Shown here in pieces: positions 36,455 to 45,329 of a stretch of DNA of 64,000 bases; the first letter of the stretch is position 1; every line of letters begins with the position of its first letter. Below the pieces are notes generated by a model. It was not told where the DNA came from and made no database searches. It saw only the letters and a program-made list of their open reading frames with translations. The translations under genes were made by a program, and so were the position numbers. Origin of the DNA: Chryseobacterium sp. 52 (lineage in GTDB: Bacteria; Bacteroidota; Bacteroidia; Flavobacteriales; Weeksellaceae); contig NZ_PEEX01000001.1 of assembly GCF_002754245.1 (NCBI RefSeq), forward strand, positions 3,948,001 through 4,012,000. The letters are read 5' to 3'.

Positions 36455-36567
36455 TGATGAATACTGAGTTTAAAAATACAAGTTTACCAAAAATACGGAT
36501 ATAAATCACCCAAAACCTCATTGATATTTTTCGTAAATTAATAGTATTAAATTTCAAAATACACATT

Positions 36568-36657
36568 ATGATACATACCGCATCATTTTGTGAAGAACTG
36601 CATTATGAAGAAGGGAACAAACCGGCAGTTATCTTAGAACATGATAGTATCAAATGA
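36568..36657 (+). CDS. Possible 29-residue peptide
   Basis: ATG at 36568 to TGA at 36655-36657 encodes MIHTASFCEELHYEEGNK... of 29 residues. A weak promoter-like TTG-N-TAAATTTC arrangement lies upstream. There is no ribosome-binding evidence and no family. It could be the broken 5' end of a longer gene. Confidence 0.25.
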   Translation: MIHTASFCEELHYEEGNKPAVILEHDSIK

Positions 36658-36693
36658 TACTATAAAGTATAGATTAGCCTTAATCCATAAAAA

Positions 36694-36715
36694 TGCCCGG
36701 ATCTCATCCCGGGCA
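36694..36715 (-). terminator. Terminator of the DUF2652 gene
   Basis: TGCCCGG pairs with CCGGGCA; TTTTTATGG follows on the minus strand. Confidence 0.85.
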
Positions 36716-36753
36716 CAGCATAGTAAATTTACAAGGATTAAAAAATAAATATG

Positions 36754-37308
36754 CTAGTTGACACTCTCAAAATAATGAATCATACCTCCTTCAGGCAGAT
36801 GGTATTTTTGGGTATTAAGCTCCACGTAACTGTTTTCGCTCTTTTCTAAAAAAGAATTGCTGAAAAGAGCATAAGAAGGCTGCTCAGCAAAATCATTCTT
36901 CAGCATCTGATGGGCTTCCACTACCGTTTTGCCGTAAAGCTTTTTAAAATTCCCGATGGTATATTGTGAAAATTTCCCATAATGTACAATGAATTTCAGC
37001 GACATATCAATGGACATACTGAGTTCCTTATTTAATTCTTTAATTTTTTGGTTAAATGCACTCCGCATCTTCCAAAGCATCGTTGAAATATTCTGATAGG
37101 AAGGATGATTGTCATATCTGTAAAATAAAATGGCATCGCCTTCAATCTCTGAAATTTCAAAATCCTGATCGTTCATATCAATCAGCGTAGATAGTAGTTG
37201 TCTTACAATATATTCCCCTGTATAAAGTTTGGTATTGAACACAAATTCGGTAAACCCGCTGAAATCAGGAATAAGAATGATACCCTCATGTATATTTGTA
37301 TTCTTCAT
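36754..37308 (-). CDS. DUF2652 family protein, nucleotidyl-cyclase-like fold
   Basis: A 184-residue protein whose pattern is that of class III adenylate/guanylate cyclases: IPDFSGFTEFV near 12-22 (first metal Asp), EIEGDAILFYR near 54-64 (second Asp) and YGKTVVEAHQMLK near 124-136. This matches DUF2652 proteins. Whether it makes cyclic nucleotide is uncertain, since the transition-state Asn/Arg residues are not evident. No linked sensor domain. It would be cytosolic; the gene is monocistronic with its own terminator. Confidence 0.82.
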   Translation of the reverse strand: MKNTNIHEGIILIPDFSGFTEFVFNTKLYTGEYIVRQLLSTLIDMNDQDFEISEIEGDAILFYRYDNHPSYQNISTMLWKMRSAFNQKIKELNKELSMSIDMSLKFIVHYGKFSQYTIGNFKKLYGKTVVEAHQMLKNDFAEQPSYALFSNSFLEKSENSYVELNTQKYHLPEGGMIHYFESVN

Positions 37309-37325
37309 AATAATTTTAGTTTAAA

Positions 37326-37357
37326 AACCTGCTTCATCGTTATAGACGAAGCAGGTT
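37326..37357 (-). terminator. Terminator of the efflux operon
   Basis: AACCTGCTTC pairs perfectly with GAAGCAGGTT (10 bp); the minus strand continues TTTTTAAAC. It lies just past the outer-membrane gene's stop. Confidence 0.85.
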
Positions 37358-37367
37358 CAGTTTTACT

Positions 37368-38786
37368 TTATTGCCAACCGCCGCCTACAGCTCTGTACAA
37401 CGAAGTTATAGCGTTCAGTCTTTGGGCTTTCAACGAAGCAAGATCCAGTTCTGCCTGGAGCTTATTACTTTGCGCAATGATCACCTCTACATAAGTCGCT
37501 GAGTTGTATTTAAATAAAATATCAGCTTTCTTTACCGCTTCATTTGATTTTAAAGCCAATCCCTCAGCAATTTTCTGCTGTTCTTCAAGCTTCTGGATCT
37601 GTACCAGTGCATCGGAAACCTCTCCTACTGCTTTTAATACAGACTGTTTGAAATTAATTTCAGCCTGATTCGCTAATACTTTAGATTGCTCATACTGTGT
37701 TTTCAGCTGTTTTCCATTCAAAATGGGCTGTGCAATCATCCCTGCTGCCATTCCGAAAAGGGAACCTGGAACACTGAACCAATGGCTGGACTGAAAAGCA
37801 TTCAATCCACCCTGAGCAGTAATATTCAGGGAAGGATACATACTCATTTTGGCAACATGAATCGCTGCAGCACTTTTTCTGACTTCAAGTTCCGCAGTTT
37901 TAATATCCGGTCTGTAGCTTAACAGTTCTGAAGGAATTCCTGCTGCAATTCTGTCCGGCGACTGTACATTGTTCAGACTGGCACTTCTTTCAATCTTATC
38001 AGGCATGGAACCTGTAAGAAGGCTCAATGCATTTTCCTGAATGGCAATAGAGCTTTCAATAGCAGGTACCGTTTTTAAGATCTGATCTTTTACAATTTCC
38101 TGTTGCTGTACGGCTAATGCTGTTGTTAAACCTAATTCCTGCTGTTTGGTTAAAAATTTCAGTGTAGTGTCAGAATACTCCAGGTTGGATTTTGTGATCA
38201 CCAATTGGGTATCCAGCATTAACAAATTATAATATCCCTGCACCACCGAAGCTACCAGCTGGGTTTTCACCGCCTTTGCTGCTTCCTGGGTTTTAAGATA
38301 TTCCGTCAGAGCCTGCTCTTTTCTTCCTTTGATTTTTCCCCAGATATCAGCTTCCCATGAGAAATTGACGGATGTGGTATAATCTTCCGTATATTTTCTT
38401 CCCATGAACTGCCCGGCCATCATTCCATTCATACTGTTGTCTGAAGGGCGGCTGATACTGGCATTGGCTACAGTAGCGCTGATCGTGGGAACATTCCCCC
38501 ACTTGCTTTGGTTATAAGCAAGGGAGGCATATTCTATCTGTTTTAATGCAACAAGAAAATTATTATTCTGTGCAATCGCTTTATCGATAAGGCTGACCAG
38601 AACAGGATCTTTAAAGAAGTCTTTATAGCTTGTCTTTGCTATATTTTCCTGATTTTCCGCAACGATGCTGTCATTCCTGAACGCTTCAGGCATTTTCATT
38701 TCAGGCTGTTCATATTTCTGAACTTTGCATGAAACGGCAACTCCTGAGATTAATGCGATATATGCTATGTTTTTAATTGAATTCAT
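37368..38786 (-). CDS. TolC/NodT-type outer membrane efflux lipoprotein
   Basis: Outer-membrane channel of an RND pump, 472 residues from the ATG at 38786 (MNSIKNIAYIALISGVAVSC). The lipobox AVSC gives Cys20, so the protein is a lipoprotein, as NodT-type OMFs are. Two OEP repeats of long helices follow (about 60-240 and 270-460), with the SYRPDIKTAELEVRKSAAAIHVAKMSMYPSL segment and the C-terminal LNAITSLYRAVGGGW end. It follows the RND transporter gene by 17 bases and closes the operon. Confidence 0.92.
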   Translation of the reverse strand: MNSIKNIAYIALISGVAVSCKVQKYEQPEMKMPEAFRNDSIVAENQENIAKTSYKDFFKDPVLVSLIDKAIAQNNNFLVALKQIEYASLAYNQSKWGNVPTISATVANASISRPSDNSMNGMMAGQFMGRKYTEDYTTSVNFSWEADIWGKIKGRKEQALTEYLKTQEAAKAVKTQLVASVVQGYYNLLMLDTQLVITKSNLEYSDTTLKFLTKQQELGLTTALAVQQQEIVKDQILKTVPAIESSIAIQENALSLLTGSMPDKIERSASLNNVQSPDRIAAGIPSELLSYRPDIKTAELEVRKSAAAIHVAKMSMYPSLNITAQGGLNAFQSSHWFSVPGSLFGMAAGMIAQPILNGKQLKTQYEQSKVLANQAEINFKQSVLKAVGEVSDALVQIQKLEEQQKIAEGLALKSNEAVKKADILFKYNSATYVEVIIAQSNKLQAELDLASLKAQRLNAITSLYRAVGGGWQ

Positions 38787-38803
38787 TTTAATAATCATTT
38801 GGA

Positions 38804-41800
38804 TTAATATTCCCAGTCTGCTTCCGTTATTACTTTTCCGCTCATTCTTTCATGTAAAGCCTGGAAGACTACAAAAAGTACCGGAACCACGAAAATTCCT
38901 AAAACAGTTCCGAAGATCATCCCGGAAACGGCGGCATATCCTATAGAATGGTTTCCTAAAGCAGAAGGTCCTACCACAAACAGCAACGGAAGAAGTCCTG
39001 CAATAAATGCTAATGATGTCATCAGGATTGGACGGAGACGTGCTTTTGCTCCTTCTACTGCAGACGCAATAAGGCTTTTCCCTGCTCTACGGCGTTGTAT
39101 AGCAAATTCCACAATCAGAATTCCGTTTTTGGCCAGAAGACCAATCAGCATTACCAAAGCAATCTGAACGTAAATATTATTGGACAGATCTGCCATTGTA
39201 ATTCCTACAAATACCCCTGATAAACCGACAGGAATTGCAATCAATACGGCTAATGGAAGCACATAACTTTCATACTGTGCCGATAAAAGGAAGAATACAA
39301 ATACAATACACAATCCGAAGATAATCACCGACTGTGAACCTGCCGTAACCTCTTCACGGCTCATTCCTTTGTAGTCATAAGTGTATCCCGGAGGAAGTAC
39401 CTGCTTACTCACTTCATCAATGGCAGCCATCGCCTGTCCTGTACTGAACCCGGGAGCCGGCATTACTGTTAAGTTCGAAGAGTTGAAAAGGTTGAAACGG
39501 TCTACCACTTCTGCTCCGGTCACCTGTTTCAAGCTTACCAAAGTATTGATAGGAACCATTTCTCCTAAATTATTTTTAACGAAAATACCATTCAGTGATT
39601 CCTTGTCTTCTCTCATTTCCGGAGTAGACTGTACCAATACTCTGTAATATTTCCCGAATCTGTTGAAATCCGAAGACTGGATACTTCCGTAATAGCCCTG
39701 CATCACACCCAATACATCGGAAACATTCACGCCAAGCTGGGCTGCTTTCACCTCATCTACCATCACTTCAAACTGAGGATAGGTTACGTCAAACGTTGTA
39801 AACGCTACGGCCACTTCCGGTCTCTGCATCAGCGCCCCCATCATTCCGTAGGAAATATTTCCTAAATTCTGAAGTTCTCCGTTGGTACGGTCCTGAAGCA
39901 CAAGCTCCATACCGCTGGTATTTCCGAAACCATCTACCGTTGGAGTGTTAATAACCAGGAAATTTGCTCTTTTATCCTGAGAAAGCATTCCCTGAACCTG
40001 ACCGATAATATCATTGATGTTACTCACTTTTCCTCTTTCTTCATTCTTTTTCAGTTTAACGAAAATAGAAGCTGCTGAAGATGACATAGATCCACTGAAT
40101 AAGTTCAGTCCGTCCACAGAAATTACTTTGTCTATTGCCGGATTCTTCATCAGAAGATCTTCTGTATCGGAAACTACTTTTGTAGTTCTGTCTTTTGAAG
40201 CTCCGGGAGCAAGATTGGCGGTTACAATGATGAAACTCTGGTCTTCATCCGGAATAAATCCTTTAGGGGTCGTCATCGACATCCATACAAACAATCCTCC
40301 GAAGGCAACAATCAAGATCCCTGCTACCCACTTTCTCTTTAATAAGAACAGAATTGCTTTTCCGTAACGGAATGTCAGTTTATTAAAGTTTGTATTAAAA
40401 CTGGCAAAGAAACGTTCTTTGAAATTCATTTTCTCATGAGTTTCCGGATGGTGCTGCTTTAAAAGGATGGCGCACAGAGCCGGACTTAATGTCAATGCAT
40501 TCACTGCTGAAATCACAATAGCAATGGCTAATGTCAGAGCAAACTGCTGGTAAAACAATCCTGTAGAACCGCTCATAAATGCTACCGGGACGAATACCGC
40601 AGACATAATAAGCGTAATGGATACAATTGCTCCCGTGATCTCACTCATCGCCGACATGGTCGCAGCCCTTGGATTAAGCTTTCTATGTTCCATTTTAGCA
40701 TGGACTGCTTCCACGACGACAATGGCATCATCCACCACAATACCAATGGCCAGTACCAGGGCAAATAACGTCAGGATATTAATAGAAAAACCAAACAAAT
40801 TCATAAAGAAGAACGTTCCTACAATAGATACCGGAACAGCAATGGCCGGAATCAGGGTTGAACGGAAATCCTGTAAGAAGATATACACCACAATGAATAC
40901 AAGAATAAAAGCTTCTATCAATGTATGGATTACCTGGTCAATAGACTGATCCAGTGCTTCTTTTGTGGCATAAGGAATTTCATAATTCATTCCTTCCGGG
41001 AAAGATTTCTCAAGCTCCTTCATTCTTTCCTGAAGGGCGATCTGTACTTCATTGGCATTAGATCCGGCCATCTGGAAAATAGCCATGGTTACCGAAGGTT
41101 TTTTGTTGAAATTGGAAGAAACCGTATAACTATACGCTCCGAATTCTACTTTGGCAACATCTTTTAATTTTAAAACAGAACCGTCATTCAGTGCTTTAAT
41201 CGTAATATTTTCATACTGTTCCGGCTCGGTAAATTTTCCTTTGTAACGGAGAACATACTCCATCGCTTCTTTACTTCTTTCTCCGAATCTTCCCGGTGCA
41301 GCTTCAAGGTTCTGAGACTGGATCGCCCGTGAAACATCGGACGGAGTAAGGTTGTACGAAGTCAGTTTATTGGGATCAAGCCAGACCCGCATGGAGTAGT
41401 CTTTGTTTCCGTATACCATTGCATCTCCTACCCCTTTTACCCTTTTCAGTTCAGGAACGATATTGATTTTAGCATAGTTTTCAAGGAAAAGATCATCCAT
41501 TGTACCGTCCTTGCTGGTTAATGAAACCATTGCAATCATACTGTTCTGTCTTTTCACCGTTGTAATTCCGGCCTGAATAACTTCTGCAGGAAGCTGGTTG
41601 GTCACCTGCGCTACCCTATTCTGCACGTTAATCGCAGCCTGATCCGGATCTGTCCCCAGTTTAAAGATTACAGTAATACTTAGGGTACCGTCGTTACTGG
41701 CTGTAGAAGTAATATAATCCATATTTTCTACCCCATTGATGGCATTTTCTAAAGGCGGTGCTACGGATCTCGCGATCGTTTCCGCGTTGGCTCCCGGATA

Positions 41801-41944
41801 AGCTGCAGTTACCATAACGGTAGGCGGTGCAATATCAGGGAATTTGGTAATCGGCAGGCTGACCATACCGACGATACCCAGAATAACAAGCAATACGGAA
41901 ATTACCGTTGCGAGTACGGGTCTTTTTATAATTGTCTTTAACAT
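38804..41944 (-). CDS. RND multidrug efflux transporter, HAE1 (AcrB-like)
   Basis: Inner-membrane proton-driven exporter of 1046 residues with 12 transmembrane helices and two large periplasmic loops. The proton-relay aspartates are seen in GIVVDDAIVVVEAV, near residue 405. Also typical are the SLPITKFPDIAPPTVMV start, the YPGANAETIARSVA porter region and the C-terminal SLAFIAGLLPLLFVVGPSALGNHSIG. It starts 9 bases after the adaptor gene stop. Together with the adaptor and the outer-membrane protein it forms a full tripartite pump. Confidence 0.95.
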   Translation of the reverse strand: MLKTIIKRPVLATVISVLLVILGIVGMVSLPITKFPDIAPPTVMVTAAYPGANAETIARSVAPPLENAINGVENMDYITSTASNDGTLSITVIFKLGTDPDQAAINVQNRVAQVTNQLPAEVIQAGITTVKRQNSMIAMVSLTSKDGTMDDLFLENYAKINIVPELKRVKGVGDAMVYGNKDYSMRVWLDPNKLTSYNLTPSDVSRAIQSQNLEAAPGRFGERSKEAMEYVLRYKGKFTEPEQYENITIKALNDGSVLKLKDVAKVEFGAYSYTVSSNFNKKPSVTMAIFQMAGSNANEVQIALQERMKELEKSFPEGMNYEIPYATKEALDQSIDQVIHTLIEAFILVFIVVYIFLQDFRSTLIPAIAVPVSIVGTFFFMNLFGFSINILTLFALVLAIGIVVDDAIVVVEAVHAKMEHRKLNPRAATMSAMSEITGAIVSITLIMSAVFVPVAFMSGSTGLFYQQFALTLAIAIVISAVNALTLSPALCAILLKQHHPETHEKMNFKERFFASFNTNFNKLTFRYGKAILFLLKRKWVAGILIVAFGGLFVWMSMTTPKGFIPDEDQSFIIVTANLAPGASKDRTTKVVSDTEDLLMKNPAIDKVISVDGLNLFSGSMSSSAASIFVKLKKNEERGKVSNINDIIGQVQGMLSQDKRANFLVINTPTVDGFGNTSGMELVLQDRTNGELQNLGNISYGMMGALMQRPEVAVAFTTFDVTYPQFEVMVDEVKAAQLGVNVSDVLGVMQGYYGSIQSSDFNRFGKYYRVLVQSTPEMREDKESLNGIFVKNNLGEMVPINTLVSLKQVTGAEVVDRFNLFNSSNLTVMPAPGFSTGQAMAAIDEVSKQVLPPGYTYDYKGMSREEVTAGSQSVIIFGLCIVFVFFLLSAQYESYVLPLAVLIAIPVGLSGVFVGITMADLSNNIYVQIALVMLIGLLAKNGILIVEFAIQRRRAGKSLIASAVEGAKARLRPILMTSLAFIAGLLPLLFVVGPSALGNHSIGYAAVSGMIFGTVLGIFVVPVLFVVFQALHERMSGKVITEADWEY

Positions 41945-41953
41945 GATTTTTTC

Positions 41954-43099
41954 TTACGATTTTTTCGGTTGAGCATTCTTCTTCTGAGCTACGACTGGGG
42001 TTCCCGGCTGCAGTCTGTCGAAACCGGTCACAATATATTCATCACCTGCTTTAAGCCCTTTTGAAACGATGAAATTATCTCCTGCTTTCCCTGTTACTTC
42101 TACGGGAAGCATCGCCGCTTTTCCTCCTTTGATAGCAAACACAAAGATCTTATCCTGGATCGTTCTGGTAGAAGCTATAGGAAGAAGAACCACATTGCTG
42201 TAAAACTGTTCCATTACGATTTTTCCAGTATTTCCGCTTCTTAAAAGGCTCTCCGGATTGGTGAATTTAGCTCTTAAGGTGATGGAACCTGTAGTTTTGT
42301 TGAACTGGCCTTCCACCGCATCTATTTTTCCGGTCTGCCCATATTTCTCACCTCCTGAAAGCAATAGGGAAACTGCCGGTGTGTTTTTAATGATTTCATT
42401 GATGGTACTTCCTGCCTGTTGCTTCTGGAAATTATTAAAATCATTTTCACTCATGCTGAAATAGGTGTATACCTCATGAATATCAGACAGAAGTGTAATC
42501 GGCTCCTGATTGGATGGCGTCATCAAACTTCCCAGACGGTAATTGAATCTTCCGATAAACCCGCTTACGGGAGCTTTGATCGTAGAAAAATTAAGATTGA
42601 TTTTTGCTGATTCGATGGTTGACATGGACTGGCTTACTGCTCCTCTTGCTGCATTATAAGCTGCTTCGGCCTCTTTCACCTGGATTTCGGAAACCATTTT
42701 ATTCCGGAACAATTCTTTTTTCCTGTCCAGATCAATTTTAGAGGTGGAAAGATTGGCCTGTGCCGTGATGAGAGCTGCCTGAGCACTTTTCATCTGCTCG
42801 CGGAAGATCTGGTCTTCTATTTTGAACAATGGCTGTCCGGCTCTCACATAATCTCCTTCATCTACAAAGATCTTGCTAAGATATCCTGTAACCTGTGGTC
42901 TGATTTCTACATTGGAAACTCCTTCCACTGATGCTGCATATTCTCTGGAAACAGAAGCGTCTCCCTGGGTCACTTTTTCTACCGGAAGTTCGGGAGCCTG
43001 CTGTTGATAAGCCTGGTTTTGATTTCCTTTCCCGCATCCCGCCAAAACGATAAGCGAGAGGAAAAGTATAGTTGATTTCTGAATAAAAAATCTCTGCAT
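41954..43099 (-). CDS. RND efflux periplasmic adaptor (membrane fusion) lipoprotein
   Basis: AcrA/MexA-type adaptor of 381 residues from the ATG at 43099 (MQRFFIQKSTILFLSL). The signal ends in LAGC, a lipobox. Then come the lipoyl/barrel-sandwich half (VEGVSNVEIRPQVTGYLSKIFVDEGDYVRAGQPLFKI), an alpha-hairpin (about 90-160) and the second lipoyl half (IKAPVSGFIGRFNYRLGSLM). It bridges the transporter and the outer-membrane channel. First gene of the operon, preceded by AraC-type half-sites and an AraC regulator. Confidence 0.93.
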   Translation of the reverse strand: MQRFFIQKSTILFLSLIVLAGCGKGNQNQAYQQQAPELPVEKVTQGDASVSREYAASVEGVSNVEIRPQVTGYLSKIFVDEGDYVRAGQPLFKIEDQIFREQMKSAQAALITAQANLSTSKIDLDRKKELFRNKMVSEIQVKEAEAAYNAARGAVSQSMSTIESAKINLNFSTIKAPVSGFIGRFNYRLGSLMTPSNQEPITLLSDIHEVYTYFSMSENDFNNFQKQQAGSTINEIIKNTPAVSLLLSGGEKYGQTGKIDAVEGQFNKTTGSITLRAKFTNPESLLRSGNTGKIVMEQFYSNVVLLPIASTRTIQDKIFVFAIKGGKAAMLPVEVTGKAGDNFIVSKGLKAGDEYIVTGFDRLQPGTPVVAQKKNAQPKKS

Positions 43100-43160
43100 A
43101 ACAATATTCCTTTTAAATTTACGGGGCAAAATTCGCCCGAAAATAATTCAATCGAAATAT

Positions 43161-43195
43161 TCAAAAAACTCCTTGTTTTGTCAAAAAGACTCCTT
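43161..43195 (-). promoter_or_regulatory. Tandem AraC-type half-sites upstream of the efflux operon
   Basis: AAGGAGTTTTTTGA and AAGGAGTCTTTTTGA on the minus strand (plus-strand 43161-43174 and 43181-43195) are direct repeats 21 bp apart, about two helical turns. The promoter-proximal copy overlaps the expected -33 region of a TATTTTCG -7-like element. An AraC-family gene lies immediately upstream. Confidence 0.6.
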
Positions 43196-43339
43196 ATTTA
43201 AAAAAACATGAGAAATATCATTAAATACCTTTAATAGAATACACAAATAACTTAATTCCATTTTTTGTATCGAAAAACAAGTTAAATTTAGCAAAAAGAC
43301 ATCAAACACAAAAGTTAAAAACAATTAAACTGCTGATTA

Positions 43340-44257
43340 TCAATATAAATCATCTTTTTTATATTCTAATGGCGACTTACCTACATGTTTTTTAAAGAAT
43401 TTACTGAAAGACGCCTGATCAGAAAATTTCAGCTGCACCGCCACATTATTGACATTGAGGTTGGGATTTCTAAGAAGAAGTCTGGCTTCTACAGCTAAAA
43501 CCTGGTGGATAATTTCACGTGGCGATTTAAACATGGTTTTATTGATCACTTTGGTAAGATATTTACGGCTGATACACAGCTTGTCCGCATAGAACTGTAC
43601 ATTGTGTTCATCTTTAAAATGCTCCCGGACGAGAATAAAAAAACTGGTGGTCAGTTCATCTTCACGGTGGGTCACCTGATGCGGTTTCTCAATTTTCTTG
43701 AAATAATTGTCAATTTCATAGATAACCAGTGAGAAATGATGCCAGATCATCTCATTAAAGTAGTAATTATCTTTTTCTATATTGTTGATGGCTTTTAGTT
43801 CATCAAGGTGAAAATCCAGTCTTCTGTACAGATCGGGTTCATTTCTGATAATATGTGTAGGATCTGATGAAAGGCTTTTCAGTACATCATTAGATTTATA
43901 ATTAAATCCGGCATCCAAAATAAAGTCTAAAGAAAAAAAGATATACTTTGCATTATAATCCTCTGAAATATGGTCTACCCAGAAAATTTCTGAAAAAGGA
44001 CAAAAAATAACATCACCTTTGGCTACATCATAACTTTTATCATCAAGCCTGAAACGGATACTTCCCTGCTGTACCATAAAAATACAGAAATAGTCTGAGC
44101 GGTAAGGGGTGTTGAGCTTTATGGCATAATTAGCCTTGCCAATTTCCATGACCACAAACTCTTTTACTCTGAGATCAAATTCCACCTCCTGAAGAAGTTC
44201 TTCAAAAGTAAATAAGGAAACAAATTCTGTGGATTCAGCTGTGGACTTTCTGGCCAT
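43340..44257 (-). CDS. AraC family transcriptional regulator
   Basis: A 305-residue regulator; the start is taken at the ATG at 44257 (MARKSTAESTEFVSLF). The N-terminal half is a cupin-like effector domain (about 60-130, KLNTPYRSDYFCIFMVQQG, KGDVIFCPFSEIFWVDH). The C-terminal 100 residues are the AraC DNA-binding domain with FYADKLCISRKYLTKVINKT (first HTH) and NVNNVAVQLKFSDQASFSKFFKKHVGKSPLEYKK (second HTH). It is encoded just upstream of and in the same direction as the RND operon, whose promoter holds two AraC-like half-sites. Confidence 0.9.
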   Translation of the reverse strand: MARKSTAESTEFVSLFTFEELLQEVEFDLRVKEFVVMEIGKANYAIKLNTPYRSDYFCIFMVQQGSIRFRLDDKSYDVAKGDVIFCPFSEIFWVDHISEDYNAKYIFFSLDFILDAGFNYKSNDVLKSLSSDPTHIIRNEPDLYRRLDFHLDELKAINNIEKDNYYFNEMIWHHFSLVIYEIDNYFKKIEKPHQVTHREDELTTSFFILVREHFKDEHNVQFYADKLCISRKYLTKVINKTMFKSPREIIHQVLAVEARLLLRNPNLNVNNVAVQLKFSDQASFSKFFKKHVGKSPLEYKKDDLY

Positions 44258-44346
44258 GAGGAATGAATTAGGATGCGAAATTAGAGTATTTGGATGAAAG
44301 GGGCAAAAACTAAAAAGACTAAACAAACTGAGAAAACGACTCCTCT

Positions 44347-45093
44347 TTATACCTCAATAATCAATTCCTTATCATAACCATTGTATTTTTCATCGATATA
44401 GCCATGAGGGTTGCAGATTATTTCGGTTTTTCCGATGGCATATCTGCAGGGTGTATGGATGTGCCCATGAATCCAGTACATCGGTTGATGTTCTGTAATA
44501 AAATCTTCCAGATTGGATGCATAAGCGGAAGTCACAGGATCTTTTTTATATTGTTCCGGAACAGATTGTATACTTGGTGCATGATGGGTAACGACAATAT
44601 TTTGTAAGCCCGCAGAACTTTCCAGGCTTTCTTTTAACCAAAGCTTTGAGAACTGATGAATTTTAAATGTATCAATGGTCCTCATCTTTGAATAAGATGG
44701 ATCTCGTGTGATCTTTTTATAATCATTCATAACTGGCTGACAGATCATTCCGTAATATAAAGGATCTCCGAAAATAGAAAAGTCTGTCCAAAGTGTGGCT
44801 CCGTGAAAACGGATACCATCTATATCCACGGATTCATTTTCAAGTACAAAAACGTTTGAATCTTCAGCAGCCAGCTTAATTTTATTTAAGGTTTTCGGAT
44901 AGGAACCTTTATAATATTCATGATTTCCCAGGACGTAGATAACAGGTTTATTATGAATTTTAGATTTGATCCATTCAATGCCTTTTGTCCCGAGATTAAT
45001 GTCCCCAGCCAATATTACCATATCTGCATGATCAAAAAATAAATCAGTAGATCCGAATTCCTGATGAAGGTCGCTGATGATCTGTATTTTCAT
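44347..45093 (-). CDS. Calcineurin-like metallophosphoesterase
   Basis: A 248-residue hydrolase with the full set of dimetal motifs: ISDLHQEFG (Asp8, His10), LAGDINLG, LGNHEYYKG, VTHHAPS and WIHGHIHTP. No signal peptide, so it is cytosolic. Small proteins of this type in Bacteroidota are annotated as metallophosphoesterases with unknown natural substrate. Single gene. Confidence 0.92.
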   Translation of the reverse strand: MKIQIISDLHQEFGSTDLFFDHADMVILAGDINLGTKGIEWIKSKIHNKPVIYVLGNHEYYKGSYPKTLNKIKLAAEDSNVFVLENESVDIDGIRFHGATLWTDFSIFGDPLYYGMICQPVMNDYKKITRDPSYSKMRTIDTFKIHQFSKLWLKESLESSAGLQNIVVTHHAPSIQSVPEQYKKDPVTSAYASNLEDFITEHQPMYWIHGHIHTPCRYAIGKTEIICNPHGYIDEKYNGYDKELIIEV

Positions 45094-45329
45094 TCTGCTA
45101 AAATAAAAAGAACCGGCAAATAATACCGATCCCTTTTCATATAGTTGTTATTTTTAACATGAAACTGACTCCAGCTTCCCGGGCCGTTATTATAGATTAC
45201 AATACAAATGGAAGTATTTTTATTTTCCTGAGGAGTTAACCTATAACTTCATCAACGACAAATCCACCTTATTTAGGGAGAATAATTCCTTTTCATTGTA
45301 AGTATGAGCTTTTACATAAAATCCTATTT

